Notes: generated by a model not told the origin, from the sequence alone. Shown: positions 48,173-58,014, numbered from the stretch's first letter. The stretch is 64,000 nucleotides of DNA from Sphingobacterium rhinopitheci (GCF_022627575.1 NZ_JADEYQ010000013.1:1-64000), one strand, 5' to 3'. Made by a program: numbers and translations.

Positions 48173-49780
48173 TTATATACCACACAAATTGACCTTAATC
48201 CCTAAAGCATCCAATGTACTCGCTTTGATCAATGCTGCACGCTGTACCTCAAAATCATCTGCTACGTAGACCACCTGAATATGGTTAGCCTTGTGCTTCG
48301 CCATCATCTGATCTCGCGATACACCATCTAGTACAGCATGCATAATAGGCCATTGACCATCTGTCAAGTCCCATCTTCGCTGTGTCTCTTCCTTAGGTAG
48401 CTCCACCACACGGGCAGTCCCTATATCACAGCACAATTGATTGTCTTCAATATATATACGGCTCCACACCAATCTTCCAGGCCTACTAATGCCACGCAAA
48501 GTACCACCTCCTTTCTTGAAGAACATGGAGGGCTGTCTCAAACTGTCGGCACCTTGATAGCCGTCTATAAAATGTGAAGCGGGTGCAGCACCAGATATTA
48601 AAAATACCCAGACGAATTCGTCCTTTCCAGCTATACGATAATTTTCGCCATAGCGCAGATCATGCAATGTGTTATCGCCATTCATTCCTAGAGAATTCCA
48701 TAAATGATAGGTTATATAACCATCTATTCCTGCGCACTCATCCACTTCATTAAAATGAGGCAAGGCATTACCAGCGTACAACTCATCGCCTTTATCATTA
48801 TAAACAGGCGGACGCTCTGTATTATTTAGCAAACCCTCCACCAAATCACTCGCTGCTGTCAAATCTTTTAACCCTTGTTGATATTGAATACCTATTGTAT
48901 CACAGCCAAATTCATCGGCTAACCTTAGCGCAGCGATATACATTTTGCATTGTTCGATCGTTTGTTCTTTGGTAAGTTGGCTTACCGGGTCGGTGCCCCA
49001 ATCAAATTTCATGCCTTTTTGGAGCATCCATTGCAAGACTACATCGGCTTCTTCCACATCAATGGTCAACATCTTGGCGTACAATGTGGATTGGCTCAAT
49101 CGTTCTTTATAGATACCTAATTTATGTATTAAAGCATCAGGTACGATGGCGTTAAACATCCCCATACAGCCTTCATCAAAAACCCCCATAATTACCTTCT
49201 CATCGCGTATTGTTTGTGCGAATTGCTGCGCTAACAACTTGTCCTGTGCATCCACTTCGGAGGCTTCAAAATCTCTTACATGAGAATAATCATGGGTAAT
49301 AGATCCTGTAGAAAGCCACTCCTTAAGTTTGTCCTTAAAGAAATCATCTTGAAAATCATGACTCCACAAGAAGCTATAATGAACACCAGCCTTGGTCAAT
49401 GAGCCTACTAGATTGAGGGCGCCCACTAATCCAGGATAAGTACCATCCCAGTTAGCGACAATAAGTATAGGAGCTTGATGTGTTATTAATCCTGCTAATA
49501 CATGATGGCTGTATTGCCATACACTTTCGGCAACTATTAGTGGTTTAGATTTATCAATTTTACGAAATACCTTAATACCGATATGTTGATAATCAATAAA
49601 GCCATGTCCTTTATCAGGATCATATTCATGTGCTCTTTTTGCGTGCCAACCAAGTTTATACAAAGCTTCGTTAATCATGCCTTCTAATTTTTGTTGCATT
49701 GGCCAACAATTAATATTTGCAGCAGGCCTCAAATCACCACTACTGACGATATAAACTTCTTTTGAATCTATTGGTTTCAT
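48173..49780 (-). CDS. L-fucose/L-arabinose isomerase-family protein
   Basis: 535 residues. Conserved active-site pieces: GVFDEGCMGMFNAI (metal-binding Glu), NEVDECAGIDGYITYHLWNS and the late His in KANHIQVVYV, laid out as in FucI. N-terminal domain begins with YIVSSGDLRPAANINCWP. It interconverts an aldose and its ketose with a divalent metal. It is the first gene of the PUL2 transcript and lies divergent to the AraC gene. The natural aldose is unknown; the FucI fold accepts several 6-deoxy and pentose sugars. Confidence 0.85.
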   Translation of the reverse strand: MKPIDSKEVYIVSSGDLRPAANINCWPMQQKLEGMINEALYKLGWHAKRAHEYDPDKGHGFIDYQHIGIKVFRKIDKSKPLIVAESVWQYSHHVLAGLITHQAPILIVANWDGTYPGLVGALNLVGSLTKAGVHYSFLWSHDFQDDFFKDKLKEWLSTGSITHDYSHVRDFEASEVDAQDKLLAQQFAQTIRDEKVIMGVFDEGCMGMFNAIVPDALIHKLGIYKERLSQSTLYAKMLTIDVEEADVVLQWMLQKGMKFDWGTDPVSQLTKEQTIEQCKMYIAALRLADEFGCDTIGIQYQQGLKDLTAASDLVEGLLNNTERPPVYNDKGDELYAGNALPHFNEVDECAGIDGYITYHLWNSLGMNGDNTLHDLRYGENYRIAGKDEFVWVFLISGAAPASHFIDGYQGADSLRQPSMFFKKGGGTLRGISRPGRLVWSRIYIEDNQLCCDIGTARVVELPKEETQRRWDLTDGQWPIMHAVLDGVSRDQMMAKHKANHIQVVYVADDFEVQRAALIKASTLDALGIKVNLCGI

Positions 49781-49806
49781 GTTATAGTAATTGGTTATCT
49801 ATTACA

Positions 49807-49874
49807 AATATCATGATATAGGGGCATCATATACTTTGAAAAATTATCATATTATTCTAACATAATATCATGAT
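49807..49874. promoter_or_regulatory. Direct repeats, candidate AraC operators
   Basis: The 11-bp word AATATCATGAT occurs at 49807-49817 and again at 49864-49874, 57 bp apart, in the region between the divergent isomerase and AraC genes. AraC-family proteins usually bind direct repeats. The repeats are read directly; binding is inferred from position. Confidence 0.5.
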
Positions 49875-49929
49875 TCATATAATTTATGTATAAACTTTAT
49901 TAAATTAGTTGTAAACTAATGCACCAATT

Positions 49930-50796
49930 ATGCAACCTAAATACCATCAAGTTCCCAAACCAATAAATAACACTTTTAGTATTCGTCATGATATCGTGCC
50001 AACCTTTGGAACAATATGGCATTATCATCCGGAGATAGAGTTGCATTATATGATCAAAGGAAATGGGATCCGTTTTATAGGCGAGAATATAAATAACTTT
50101 GAACAAGATGAGTTGATATTATTGGGTTCTAATATCCCACATACATGGAAATGTAATATTCAAAATAAGGGCGATGATTATGTAGAAGCGATGGTTATGC
50201 ACCTACATCCGGAATCATTAGGCACAGCATTCTTGGCATTACCAGAGGCGAAAAAAATACAAAAGATATTCTCCCTGGCGAATCAAGGATTACTGTACTT
50301 TGGGGAGACCAAAAGCAAAGCAGTACGGATATTGCATAAGCTAAAGAATGCAACCGATTTGAATAGAATTATCCTATTACTAAAGCTCCTAAATTTACTC
50401 TCCACATCAACAGAATATGAAATTATATCTTCGCAGTATGATTCCAGCAAGTTGAACAAAGCAGATGAAAAAAGACTTAATAAAATCCTTAATTACACCT
50501 TCAGCAATTTTAAAGACAAGATCTATATCGAAGATGTAGCCGAGCTAAGCAACCTTAGCGTAACATCCTTTTGCCGGTATTTCAAAACAGCAACAAAAAA
50601 GTCATACTTTGACTTCCTAACCGATATTAGAATTAATTATGCTTGTAGATTGCTCGTTAATACCGAGCAACCGGTAAAATCTATAGCGGAAGAAAGTGGT
50701 TTTGAAAATACTTCCAATTTTTATAGACATTTCAAAAGATTCAAAAATGAAACCCCAAATGACTATAAAAAAAACTACCTCTCTAAGGAGGTATAA
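49930..50796 (+). CDS. AraC-family transcriptional regulator with cupin sensor
   Basis: 288 residues. N-terminal cupin domain (about 20-120; TIWHYHPEIELHYMIKGNGI, LLGSNIPHTW) and C-terminal double HTH (VAELSNLSVTSFCRYFKTAT ... SIAEESGFENTSNFYRHFKR). It probably senses the sugar or a catabolite of the PUL2 pathway and activates the divergent operon starting at 49780. It is followed by a bidirectional terminator. Confidence 0.92.
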   Translation: MQPKYHQVPKPINNTFSIRHDIVPTFGTIWHYHPEIELHYMIKGNGIRFIGENINNFEQDELILLGSNIPHTWKCNIQNKGDDYVEAMVMHLHPESLGTAFLALPEAKKIQKIFSLANQGLLYFGETKSKAVRILHKLKNATDLNRIILLLKLLNLLSTSTEYEIISSQYDSSKLNKADEKRLNKILNYTFSNFKDKIYIEDVAELSNLSVTSFCRYFKTATKKSYFDFLTDIRINYACRLLVNTEQPVKSIAEESGFENTSNFYRHFKRFKNETPNDYKKNYLSKEV

Positions 50797-50823
50797 TTAA
50801 TCGTATTCAGAAATTATACGATA

Positions 50824-50855
50824 AAAAAAGAGGAACATCACTGCTCCTCTTTTTT
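50824..50855. terminator. Bidirectional hairpin terminator
   Basis: Perfect 11-bp arms AAAAAAGAGGA (50824-50834) and TCCTCTTTTTT (50845-50855) around a 10-nt loop. The A-run and T-run let it serve both the AraC gene (plus) and the RND operon (minus). Confidence 0.85.
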
Positions 50856-50876
50856 ATGGTATAATTATTAATATTC

Positions 50877-53800
50877 TTAGTGTTTGATATCTGACTCATC
50901 GATAAAGTCAGCATTTGGAACATAGTCCGCCATCATCTCTTTGGCATAGTTAGTAGGCTCACCTTTTTGGAAACGTTTTTGCAAACTATCCATTATAGCA
51001 TACACTACAGGAACGACAACTAATGTCAAGAACATCGACGATAATAGACCACCAATAATAACGATTGCCAAACCTCTATTCATATCAGCACCATCACCCG
51101 TCGCAATAGCAATAGGAATCATACCAAATACCATCGCAATAGTCGTCATCAAGATAGGACGAAGACGAGCGTGATTGGCAGCAACTAGAGCATCATGTGT
51201 TGAGAAACCATCTTCCTTGCGGTGATTGGCAAAATCTACAAGCATAATCGCATTCTTCGCGACTAGACCGATCAACATGATGATACCCAAAATTGTAAAG
51301 ATATTCAAGGACTGATTTGTCAATGCCAAAGCTAACAATGCACCGATAAATGATAATGGAATAGAGAATAATACGACAAATGGTGTCGCAAAACTATCAT
51401 ATAAAGCTACCATTACTAAGTAAACTAATAGTAATGATGCTACTAATGCCACACCTAAAGTACCAAAACCTTCGGATTGGTTCTCCATATTACCACCCCA
51501 TACATATGTAACACCAGGCTTGCGCTCCAACTCTGCGAATTTAGCCTCCCACTCAGCAGCAACAGTACCTGTTGCACGACCGATTACACCACCTTGTACA
51601 GATACGGAAGGTGATTTATCACGACGCTCCAATAATGAAGGTCCTGAACTATAGGCAACATCAGCAAATTGATCTAGCGTGATATTCTGTCCTTGACTAT
51701 TGATAAATTTCAATTTCTGAACATCTTCTAAACTAGCTCTACCTTTGTCATCAAATTTGATATTGATATCATATTCACTATCTCCAGCACGGAATTTGTT
51801 ATCTGTATTACCCGAAAATGCCGTTTGCATCGTAGCACCTACAGTGGCAACATTTAATCCCAATGAAGTCATCTTCTCACGATCTACCTGAACATTGATC
51901 TCTGGGTTACCCGACTCAGACGTCAATTTAACATCCTTCGAACCAGGTACATCACGTAACAATTGTGCCGCTTTCTCCGCAAATTCTTGCGCGTCCTCAA
52001 CAGATGAGCCTATCACCGTCAATTTCAAAGGTGCTTGCTCCGCTCCCATGATACCTACTGGAACAGTCTTAATCTTAGAACCAACCAATAAAGGAAGTAG
52101 CTCATTTCTCAACTGTACAGAATATACTTTAGAATCTACATTACGTTTAGCTTCATCAGTCAACACCACGTGTATTTCTGATTTATATTTAGACCCTGTA
52201 GCCGCACTCATACCACCATCAGATGATTGACCTACTGTAGTGATAATTTTCTCTATCTCTGGTTTATTCGCTAAAAATTCTTCTGCTTTACGAGTCAATA
52301 GGTTTGTTTTCTCTAAAGAAGCATCCTTTTCTAACTCAAATTGCAAATAAAACTCACCTCTATCTGATGAAGGGAAAAAGTCAGAACCAATATATCCCAA
52401 AGGTAGTAATGCGACAGAGCCAAAGAATAAAAGAACCGAAATAAGTAAAGTAATTACTTTGTTAAGACGACTTTTTAGAGACCATTTAAGAATTTCAGAT
52501 ACCTTATGTGTGAAACTATCTAAGCCTGACTCAAATCCATTGATAATTTTTCCAAAGAAAGAGTGCTTGTTAATGTGCTCTAATTTACCAAAACGGGAAT
52601 ATAACCACGGCACAATAGTAAATGACACCAATAGTGAAAGTAACGTAGCTATAATTACCGTTACACAAAACTGTGCTAAGATATTAGCCACCAAACCTGT
52701 TGACATCGCAATAGGTAAGAATACAACTACGATAACTAAAGTAATCGCTGTAACGGTAAAACCAATCTCAGAAGCACCATCATATGCTGCTCTTACTTTG
52801 TTTTTACCCATCTCCATATGACGGTGAATATTCTCAATTACTACGATAGCATCATCCACCAGAATACCTACCACTAAGGATAGTCCTAATAAAGACATCA
52901 AGTTTAAGGTATACCCTAATAAATATAAACCTATAAAAGTAGCTACTAATGATAATGGAATAGCCACCATAGTGATCGCTGCATTTCGTAATGAATGTAA
53001 GAAAAACAACATGATAAAACCTACCAATACGATAGCGATTACTAAATCATGAATCACATTGTCTGCAGCAGTTAACGTAAAGTCTGAAGAGTCATTGGCT
53101 ACTTCGATTTTAATATTGTCCTTTGCATAATCCTTTTCTACACCAGCGATTATTTTACCTTCTTTATCTTTCTTCGCAATAGTTTCTTTTACTAATCTCG
53201 AAACCTCCACAGCATTGGCATCGGATTGTTTAAACACTTGCATTATAATCGTGTTTTTCTGTCCTACACGAGCTATCTTTTCTACCTCAGTGATACCATC
53301 TTGAATATCTGCAACATCTCTCAAATAGATCGTAGATCCAGAAGGAGACGTGATAGGAAGATTACGTAACTCGTCGATAGTACGTACTTTCCCTGCCAAA
53401 CGAATGGTAGTTCTGGTATCTTGAGAAGCAACATTACCTGTAGGGAAATCTAAGTTTGAGGCAGCAATAACTTGTTGTACTTGCGCTAAGGATAAGCCAT
53501 AACCCTGAATTTTATCTGGGTCAATTTTAACTTGTATCTCACGCTCCTCACCACCAATCAAATCTACTTTAGCAACACCATTGATACGCGAGAAAACAGG
53601 CTGAATCTTTGTGTCTAACAAATCATATAACTCTTTCTCGGTAAGCGTAGAAGTTACCGCCAAACTCATGATAGCGACATCATCTAACGAGAATTTTGTT
53701 AATGATGGTGTTTTTGCATCATCTGGTAGATCATTGATAATAGCATTGATCTTACGTTGTGCATCCGTTAATAAGAAATTGACATCAGCACCATTATTCA

Positions 53801-54083
53801 ATGTAATCATTACTACAGAAGCATTTTCCATAGATGTAGATTCAATTTTCTTCACCATCTCTAAGGAGGCAACAGCATCCTCAATCTTTTTAGTAACGGT
53901 ATTTTCAACCTCTGTTGGTGAGGCACCAGGATATACAGTCTGTACTGTAATAACGTTTACCTCAAACTTTGGAATCAACTCATATCCCATCTGAGAGTAT
54001 GAGAAAATACCCCCTAATGTCAAGATGATAAATAATACCAAAATGATACTAGGACGTTTTATTGATATTTCTGAAATTTTCAT
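50877..54083 (-). CDS. RND efflux inner-membrane pump (AcrB/MexB-like)
   Basis: 1068 residues. Two halves of six membrane helices with large periplasmic loops. Landmarks: start IKRPSIILVLFIILTLGGIF, GASPTEVENTVTKKIEDAV, the helix-4 region with LLGLSLVVGILVDDAIVVIE (Asp pair for proton relay) and GLVAKNAIMLVDFANHRKED in the second half. The C-terminus is soluble. Closest by eye to the Bacteroidota multidrug RND group. It is the last gene of tetR-tolC-mfp-rnd. Confidence 0.93.
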   Translation of the reverse strand: MKISEISIKRPSIILVLFIILTLGGIFSYSQMGYELIPKFEVNVITVQTVYPGASPTEVENTVTKKIEDAVASLEMVKKIESTSMENASVVMITLNNGADVNFLLTDAQRKINAIINDLPDDAKTPSLTKFSLDDVAIMSLAVTSTLTEKELYDLLDTKIQPVFSRINGVAKVDLIGGEEREIQVKIDPDKIQGYGLSLAQVQQVIAASNLDFPTGNVASQDTRTTIRLAGKVRTIDELRNLPITSPSGSTIYLRDVADIQDGITEVEKIARVGQKNTIIMQVFKQSDANAVEVSRLVKETIAKKDKEGKIIAGVEKDYAKDNIKIEVANDSSDFTLTAADNVIHDLVIAIVLVGFIMLFFLHSLRNAAITMVAIPLSLVATFIGLYLLGYTLNLMSLLGLSLVVGILVDDAIVVIENIHRHMEMGKNKVRAAYDGASEIGFTVTAITLVIVVVFLPIAMSTGLVANILAQFCVTVIIATLLSLLVSFTIVPWLYSRFGKLEHINKHSFFGKIINGFESGLDSFTHKVSEILKWSLKSRLNKVITLLISVLLFFGSVALLPLGYIGSDFFPSSDRGEFYLQFELEKDASLEKTNLLTRKAEEFLANKPEIEKIITTVGQSSDGGMSAATGSKYKSEIHVVLTDEAKRNVDSKVYSVQLRNELLPLLVGSKIKTVPVGIMGAEQAPLKLTVIGSSVEDAQEFAEKAAQLLRDVPGSKDVKLTSESGNPEINVQVDREKMTSLGLNVATVGATMQTAFSGNTDNKFRAGDSEYDINIKFDDKGRASLEDVQKLKFINSQGQNITLDQFADVAYSSGPSLLERRDKSPSVSVQGGVIGRATGTVAAEWEAKFAELERKPGVTYVWGGNMENQSEGFGTLGVALVASLLLVYLVMVALYDSFATPFVVLFSIPLSFIGALLALALTNQSLNIFTILGIIMLIGLVAKNAIMLVDFANHRKEDGFSTHDALVAANHARLRPILMTTIAMVFGMIPIAIATGDGADMNRGLAIVIIGGLLSSMFLTLVVVPVVYAIMDSLQKRFQKGEPTNYAKEMMADYVPNADFIDESDIKH

Positions 54084-54105
54084 AAGTATTCTTTAGCTGC
54101 AAGAT

Positions 54106-55164
54106 TTATTTTATAACCTCGATTGCAGTTTGATCCAATAAATTAATTTGTCCTGAAACAATCACTTGATCATTAGCGTTTAAACCACTAATAATCTCTA
54201 TATTATTACCAAAATTACGACCAGAAACAACTTTTGTTTCTACGGCTTTACCATTTTTAGAAACATAAATCTTATTGTCAGAAACCGAACCAACAAATGC
54301 CGAACGTGGTACTATTAATACACTTTCTGCTGCTGCATTACCACCAAATATAGCAGTACCATACATACCAGCTCTTAACTCATTAGATGGATTAGGCACT
54401 TCGATTTCTACAGGAAAATTTAAACTACCATCAGCTTTAGGTGCGATAAAGGTAATTTTTCCTGTAAACGATTTATTAGGATATACACTTGCTGCAACTT
54501 GAACTGATTGCCCCAAACGTAGACCTACTACATTTTTCTCATCTACACTCACGCGCAATTTTAATGAAGAAACATTAACAATATCAAATGCTGCAGTTCC
54601 AGCATTCACATAAGTACCTGGTTCAATTTTACGTGCATTTACAATGCCTGAAACAGATGTTTTGATAGTAGCATCACTTGCGGAAAGCTTAGATGATTTC
54701 AAATTATTTTTAGCTGTTTCGAACTGCAATTTTGCTTGATCATACTGTTGCAATGTAACACCACCTGTACTGTAAGCACTCTCAAAACGTTGCAAATTTT
54801 GTAGTGCATTATCATAATTAGCCTGTGCATTAGCAACGTTAACATTCAATTTATCTACCTCTACTGTAGCTAACACTTGCCCCGCAGTAACATAAGAACC
54901 TTCTTGAACATTGACACGAACTACTCTACCCGCTGTCTCCGCACCTACTACAACTTCTTGCTTAGGCAAAAATGTACCATTAGCAACGTACTGCATATCC
55001 ATCACTTCCATGCGTACAGTATCAATACGTACAGCTACAAAGGGATTTGTTTTTGCTGCTTCAGCTGTTACAGCTTCATTTTTAGCTTTATTATTTTCTA
55101 ATACTTTCCAGATACCAAAACCAGCAGCTGCAATAATAATTACCGTTATTATACCACGTTTCAT
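54106..55164 (-). CDS. RND periplasmic adaptor (membrane-fusion protein)
   Basis: 352 residues with a single N-terminal hydrophobic segment (GIITVIIIAAAGFGIW). Lipoyl halves GAETAGRVVRVNVQEGSYV and IKTSVSGIVNARKIEPGTYV flank a short alpha-hairpin around NYDNALQNLQRFESAYST. Beta-barrel and membrane-proximal domains follow. It connects the RND pump with TolC. It lies 12 bp after the outer-membrane factor gene. Confidence 0.92.
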   Translation of the reverse strand: MKRGIITVIIIAAAGFGIWKVLENNKAKNEAVTAEAAKTNPFVAVRIDTVRMEVMDMQYVANGTFLPKQEVVVGAETAGRVVRVNVQEGSYVTAGQVLATVEVDKLNVNVANAQANYDNALQNLQRFESAYSTGGVTLQQYDQAKLQFETAKNNLKSSKLSASDATIKTSVSGIVNARKIEPGTYVNAGTAAFDIVNVSSLKLRVSVDEKNVVGLRLGQSVQVAASVYPNKSFTGKITFIAPKADGSLNFPVEIEVPNPSNELRAGMYGTAIFGGNAAAESVLIVPRSAFVGSVSDNKIYVSKNGKAVETKVVSGRNFGNNIEIISGLNANDQVIVSGQINLLDQTAIEVIK

Positions 55165-55175
55165 TTCTATTTAGA

Positions 55176-56498
55176 TTATTTTTCGTTTACTAATGTTTTT
55201 AATTCTCCCTTAGCTTTTATCAACTGAACTTCGGCAACTTTATAATTCAATAAAGCCGTCGTAAGATTGTTTTGCGCCTCCGCATAAGCATTCTCAGCAT
55301 CAAGTAATTCTGTCAATGTTGCTAAACCATTTCTATAGTTATTTTCGGTATCGGCCAATACATCTTTTGCTAAGGTCACATTAGCACGATTTGTATTGAT
55401 AGTCAATAACGAATTCTTAATTTGTGTTTTAGCATTATTATTAGCTAAAGACAATCCTAACTTAGTATCTTCCAAGTCTACTTTTGCTTGTCTGATTTGT
55501 ATATCAGCCATATTTATACGCGCTTTAGTAGTACCACCTGCAAAAATCGGGATAGACAAATTCAAACCTATACCAGACGTTTGAGGCCATGAAAACCTAT
55601 TGGTAAACGGTGAACTATCACCAAATCCACTCCATCCAAAATCAGCTGCCAACGATAATTTAGGGTATAAATCCGCAATCTTTGATTTCTTATTAAGATT
55701 TAATAAATGTAATTGTTTCTCTGCTAACAAGATTTCTGTACGTTGATCAATACTTATAGCTTCCGTATTTAGTGACGCATTCACTTCAAATGTTTCTTCT
55801 GGCATAATGATTTTTTCATCTATCGGCATACCAATTGTAAATTTAAGCGCATTCTCACTTAACTCTAACGCATTAACGACTACTTGACGAGAAGATTGTA
55901 AATTATTGACAGCGACAGTTGTACGATCTAAATCTATTTTGCGTCCTAGTCCAGCATCAACTAATCCTTTAATAACATCACGCGTTTTTGTTGTGCTATT
56001 TAAGTTATTATCAATAGTTTGCAATTGCATTTTTGCTTGAAAAACATCATAATACGCATTGGCTACTCTTTCGATAACTTGCTCTTCTGTTAAATCTTTA
56101 TTTATGGCGTAAAATTCTTCCGTTGTTTTAGCAGCTTTTAATCCCGTAAATATGGTCTGATTAAAAATCTGCTGATTTAAAGAAAATAAACCTGATCCAA
56201 CCCATGGTCTACCCATTTTGGCAGTTACAGTTTGACCACCAATATCAAATGCGCTTTCTGGAATAATCACATTTTTACGGATTGAACCATTAGCGGTAAT
56301 CTGCGGCAAAGCAGTTCCTCTGACCTCAGCAATTTGGTACTGTGCATTTTCCACTTCAAGGACAGCTTTCTTAGCTTCAGCCTTATTCTGTAAAGCATAC
56401 TTTAAAGCCTGCTGTAGCGTTAAGACTTCTTGCGCATTGGCAAAGGTCATTCCAAAACATCCAGCTAGAAAAATAGCTATTATTTTATTCCTTTTCAT
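55176..56498 (-). CDS. TolC-family outer-membrane factor (RND operon)
   Basis: 440 residues with signal peptide (MKRNKIIAIFLAGCFGMTFANA). The two-repeat fold shows VLTLQQALKYALQNKAEAKK and the second repeat NYRNGLATLTELLDAENAYA. It forms the exit duct of the RND efflux system encoded by the next two genes. It is separate from and not closely similar to the TolC at 25744-27063. Confidence 0.92.
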   Translation of the reverse strand: MKRNKIIAIFLAGCFGMTFANAQEVLTLQQALKYALQNKAEAKKAVLEVENAQYQIAEVRGTALPQITANGSIRKNVIIPESAFDIGGQTVTAKMGRPWVGSGLFSLNQQIFNQTIFTGLKAAKTTEEFYAINKDLTEEQVIERVANAYYDVFQAKMQLQTIDNNLNSTTKTRDVIKGLVDAGLGRKIDLDRTTVAVNNLQSSRQVVVNALELSENALKFTIGMPIDEKIIMPEETFEVNASLNTEAISIDQRTEILLAEKQLHLLNLNKKSKIADLYPKLSLAADFGWSGFGDSSPFTNRFSWPQTSGIGLNLSIPIFAGGTTKARINMADIQIRQAKVDLEDTKLGLSLANNNAKTQIKNSLLTINTNRANVTLAKDVLADTENNYRNGLATLTELLDAENAYAEAQNNLTTALLNYKVAEVQLIKAKGELKTLVNEK

Positions 56499-56502
56499 TA
56501 TA

Positions 56503-57105
56503 TTAATTAGTGACTATTTTATCTTCAAATATTAATTTAGCAATTCGTTTTTGACTCGCCAATATCATTTCTACATTCTCTTTATTGGGTATACCTGATA
56601 TAATATCATGTACATTGTACATAATACCAATGGCCTTATTAACCTCGTAAAATGCCTGTGCCACTTCATCAAGGTCATCAATCTTGACATCCCCACATTC
56701 AACTGCCATACTAAAAAACGATTTCAATTTTTGAACCTCTTCATTACGTAACTGTAAAAATAGATCTTGAATTTCTACCCCTTTTATCCATTCCAAATTT
56801 TCATTGATATGTAACATATAGTATTTGGACAAAAAATTTGATCTCAATTCTAACATACCAAATAACGTACCTAAAAAATCGTGGTTGTAGTTAACAATAA
56901 AGTCTTGCTCCTGTTTATTTAGATCATTAGCCACATGTCGGATCACATCACTAATAAGGGCACTCTTATCTTGATAATAATAATAAAGATTTGCCTTAGT
57001 AATACGCAAATCGTCCGCGATCTCATTCATCGTAGTTTTTGAAAAACCATAATGGCAAAATCTTTTGAGTGCTACCTCAATTATTCCTTCTTTACGTTTA
57101 TCCAT
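56503..57105 (-). CDS. TetR-family repressor of the RND operon
   Basis: 200 residues. N-terminal HTH: VALKRFCHYGFSKTTMNEIA then LRITKANLYYYYQDKSALIS. Ligand-binding helices make up the rest. It is the first gene of the operon, 4 bp before the outer-membrane factor gene, so it presumably represses its own transcription and that of the pump genes until a substrate binds. Confidence 0.9.
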   Translation of the reverse strand: MDKRKEGIIEVALKRFCHYGFSKTTMNEIADDLRITKANLYYYYQDKSALISDVIRHVANDLNKQEQDFIVNYNHDFLGTLFGMLELRSNFLSKYYMLHINENLEWIKGVEIQDLFLQLRNEEVQKLKSFFSMAVECGDVKIDDLDEVAQAFYEVNKAIGIMYNVHDIISGIPNKENVEMILASQKRIAKLIFEDKIVTN

Positions 57106-57246
57106 ATTACCTTTTTAATTTCTGACTTTTAACAAAAGTTGTTCAAAAATACAAAAGGTAAACTATAGAATGTATATATCTTTATAGAAAAAAAAATATT
57201 TGACAAAAAAATAACAATAAAAACAAAGTAGTTCGGAAATTAAAAT

Positions 57247-57903
57247 TTAGGGGAATAGCTTTTGAAACTTTTTCTTATCCAATTTGTATAACCTTGCTGC
57301 ACGATATGACACCCCAGTTTGAAATTCTTCTAACTCTTTCAAGTAGCCTAGATTAAGGATTTTTTTCCTAAAATTACGCTTATCCAAAGGCTCAAGTAAT
57401 ATCGCTTCATAGATTTGCTGCAATTGGGTCAACGTAAATTTTTCAGGTAATAATTCAAATGGAGACATTGAAAAATTTATGTTCTTCTTGAGGTTAATCA
57501 AACTTAAGTTTAATATCTGCTTATGGTCAAATGCTAATTCGGGCAAACTATTTACATCAAACCATTTTGCTTGACGCATATAGTTTGTAACAGGTTTAAT
57601 TTTATTTTTGACATCGTCATACCTGACTAATGCAATATAAGCAACTGTTAATATACGTCCCTCGGGATGCCTTTTAATCCCGGCAAAAGCAGCTAATTGT
57701 TCTAAATAAATATCTTTTAATCCTGTACTTTCATAGGCGATTCTTTTCACAGCATCTTCCATCTCTTCACCTTTATCCACAAAATAGCCTGGTAGAGCCC
57801 ACCAATCTTTGTATGGATATTCGTTTCTTTCGGTTAATAAAATTTTCAAAATTCCCTCATGGAAAGTTAGAATAACGCAGTCTACGGTAAAAAATGAAAG
57901 CAC
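57247..57903 (-). CDS. NUDIX-domain winged-helix regulator (NrtR/AraR-like)
   Basis: 218 residues. N-terminal NUDIX fold (about 5-135) and a C-terminal winged helix (FTLTQLQQIYEAILLEPLDK, RNFRKKILNLGYL). The NUDIX box reads GYFVDKGEEMEDAVKRIAYE then STGL: the canonical RExxEE is RIxxES, so two catalytic acids are lost and the domain is likely a ligand sensor, not a hydrolase. It is divergent from the pfkA-gapA operon, so it probably regulates lower glycolysis or sugar use. A palindrome in the shared intergenic space (57990-58004) is a candidate site. Confidence 0.87.
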   Translation of the reverse strand: MLSFFTVDCVILTFHEGILKILLTERNEYPYKDWWALPGYFVDKGEEMEDAVKRIAYESTGLKDIYLEQLAAFAGIKRHPEGRILTVAYIALVRYDDVKNKIKPVTNYMRQAKWFDVNSLPELAFDHKQILNLSLINLKKNINFSMSPFELLPEKFTLTQLQQIYEAILLEPLDKRNFRKKILNLGYLKELEEFQTGVSYRAARLYKLDKKKFQKLFP

Positions 57904-57989
57904 TTCTTTAGTTTTTAGATATATCGAATACTAAACAATTATCCGAATTTATAAAAAAGAAACAAAAAAATTGCAATAAAAATTTAATA

Positions 57990-58004
57990 GTGTAAAAAAT
58001 ACAC
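57990..58004. promoter_or_regulatory. Palindromic operator candidate
   Basis: GTGTA-AAAAA-TACAC is a perfect inverted repeat directly upstream of the -7-like element of the pfkA operon (58007-58014). Placement fits a regulator that blocks RNA polymerase. The divergent NUDIX-winged-helix protein is the likely binder by position. Confidence 0.5.
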
Positions 58005-58006
58005 AT

Positions 58007-58014
58007 TATATTCG
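58007..58014 (+). promoter_or_regulatory. -7-like promoter element of the pfkA operon
   Basis: TATATTCG is a near match to the Bacteroidota TAnnTTTG -7 element. If it is used, transcription starts near 58021, so the GTG at 58014 cannot be the start codon of pfkA and the TTG at 58038 is preferred. No clear -33 element was identified. Confidence 0.45.
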
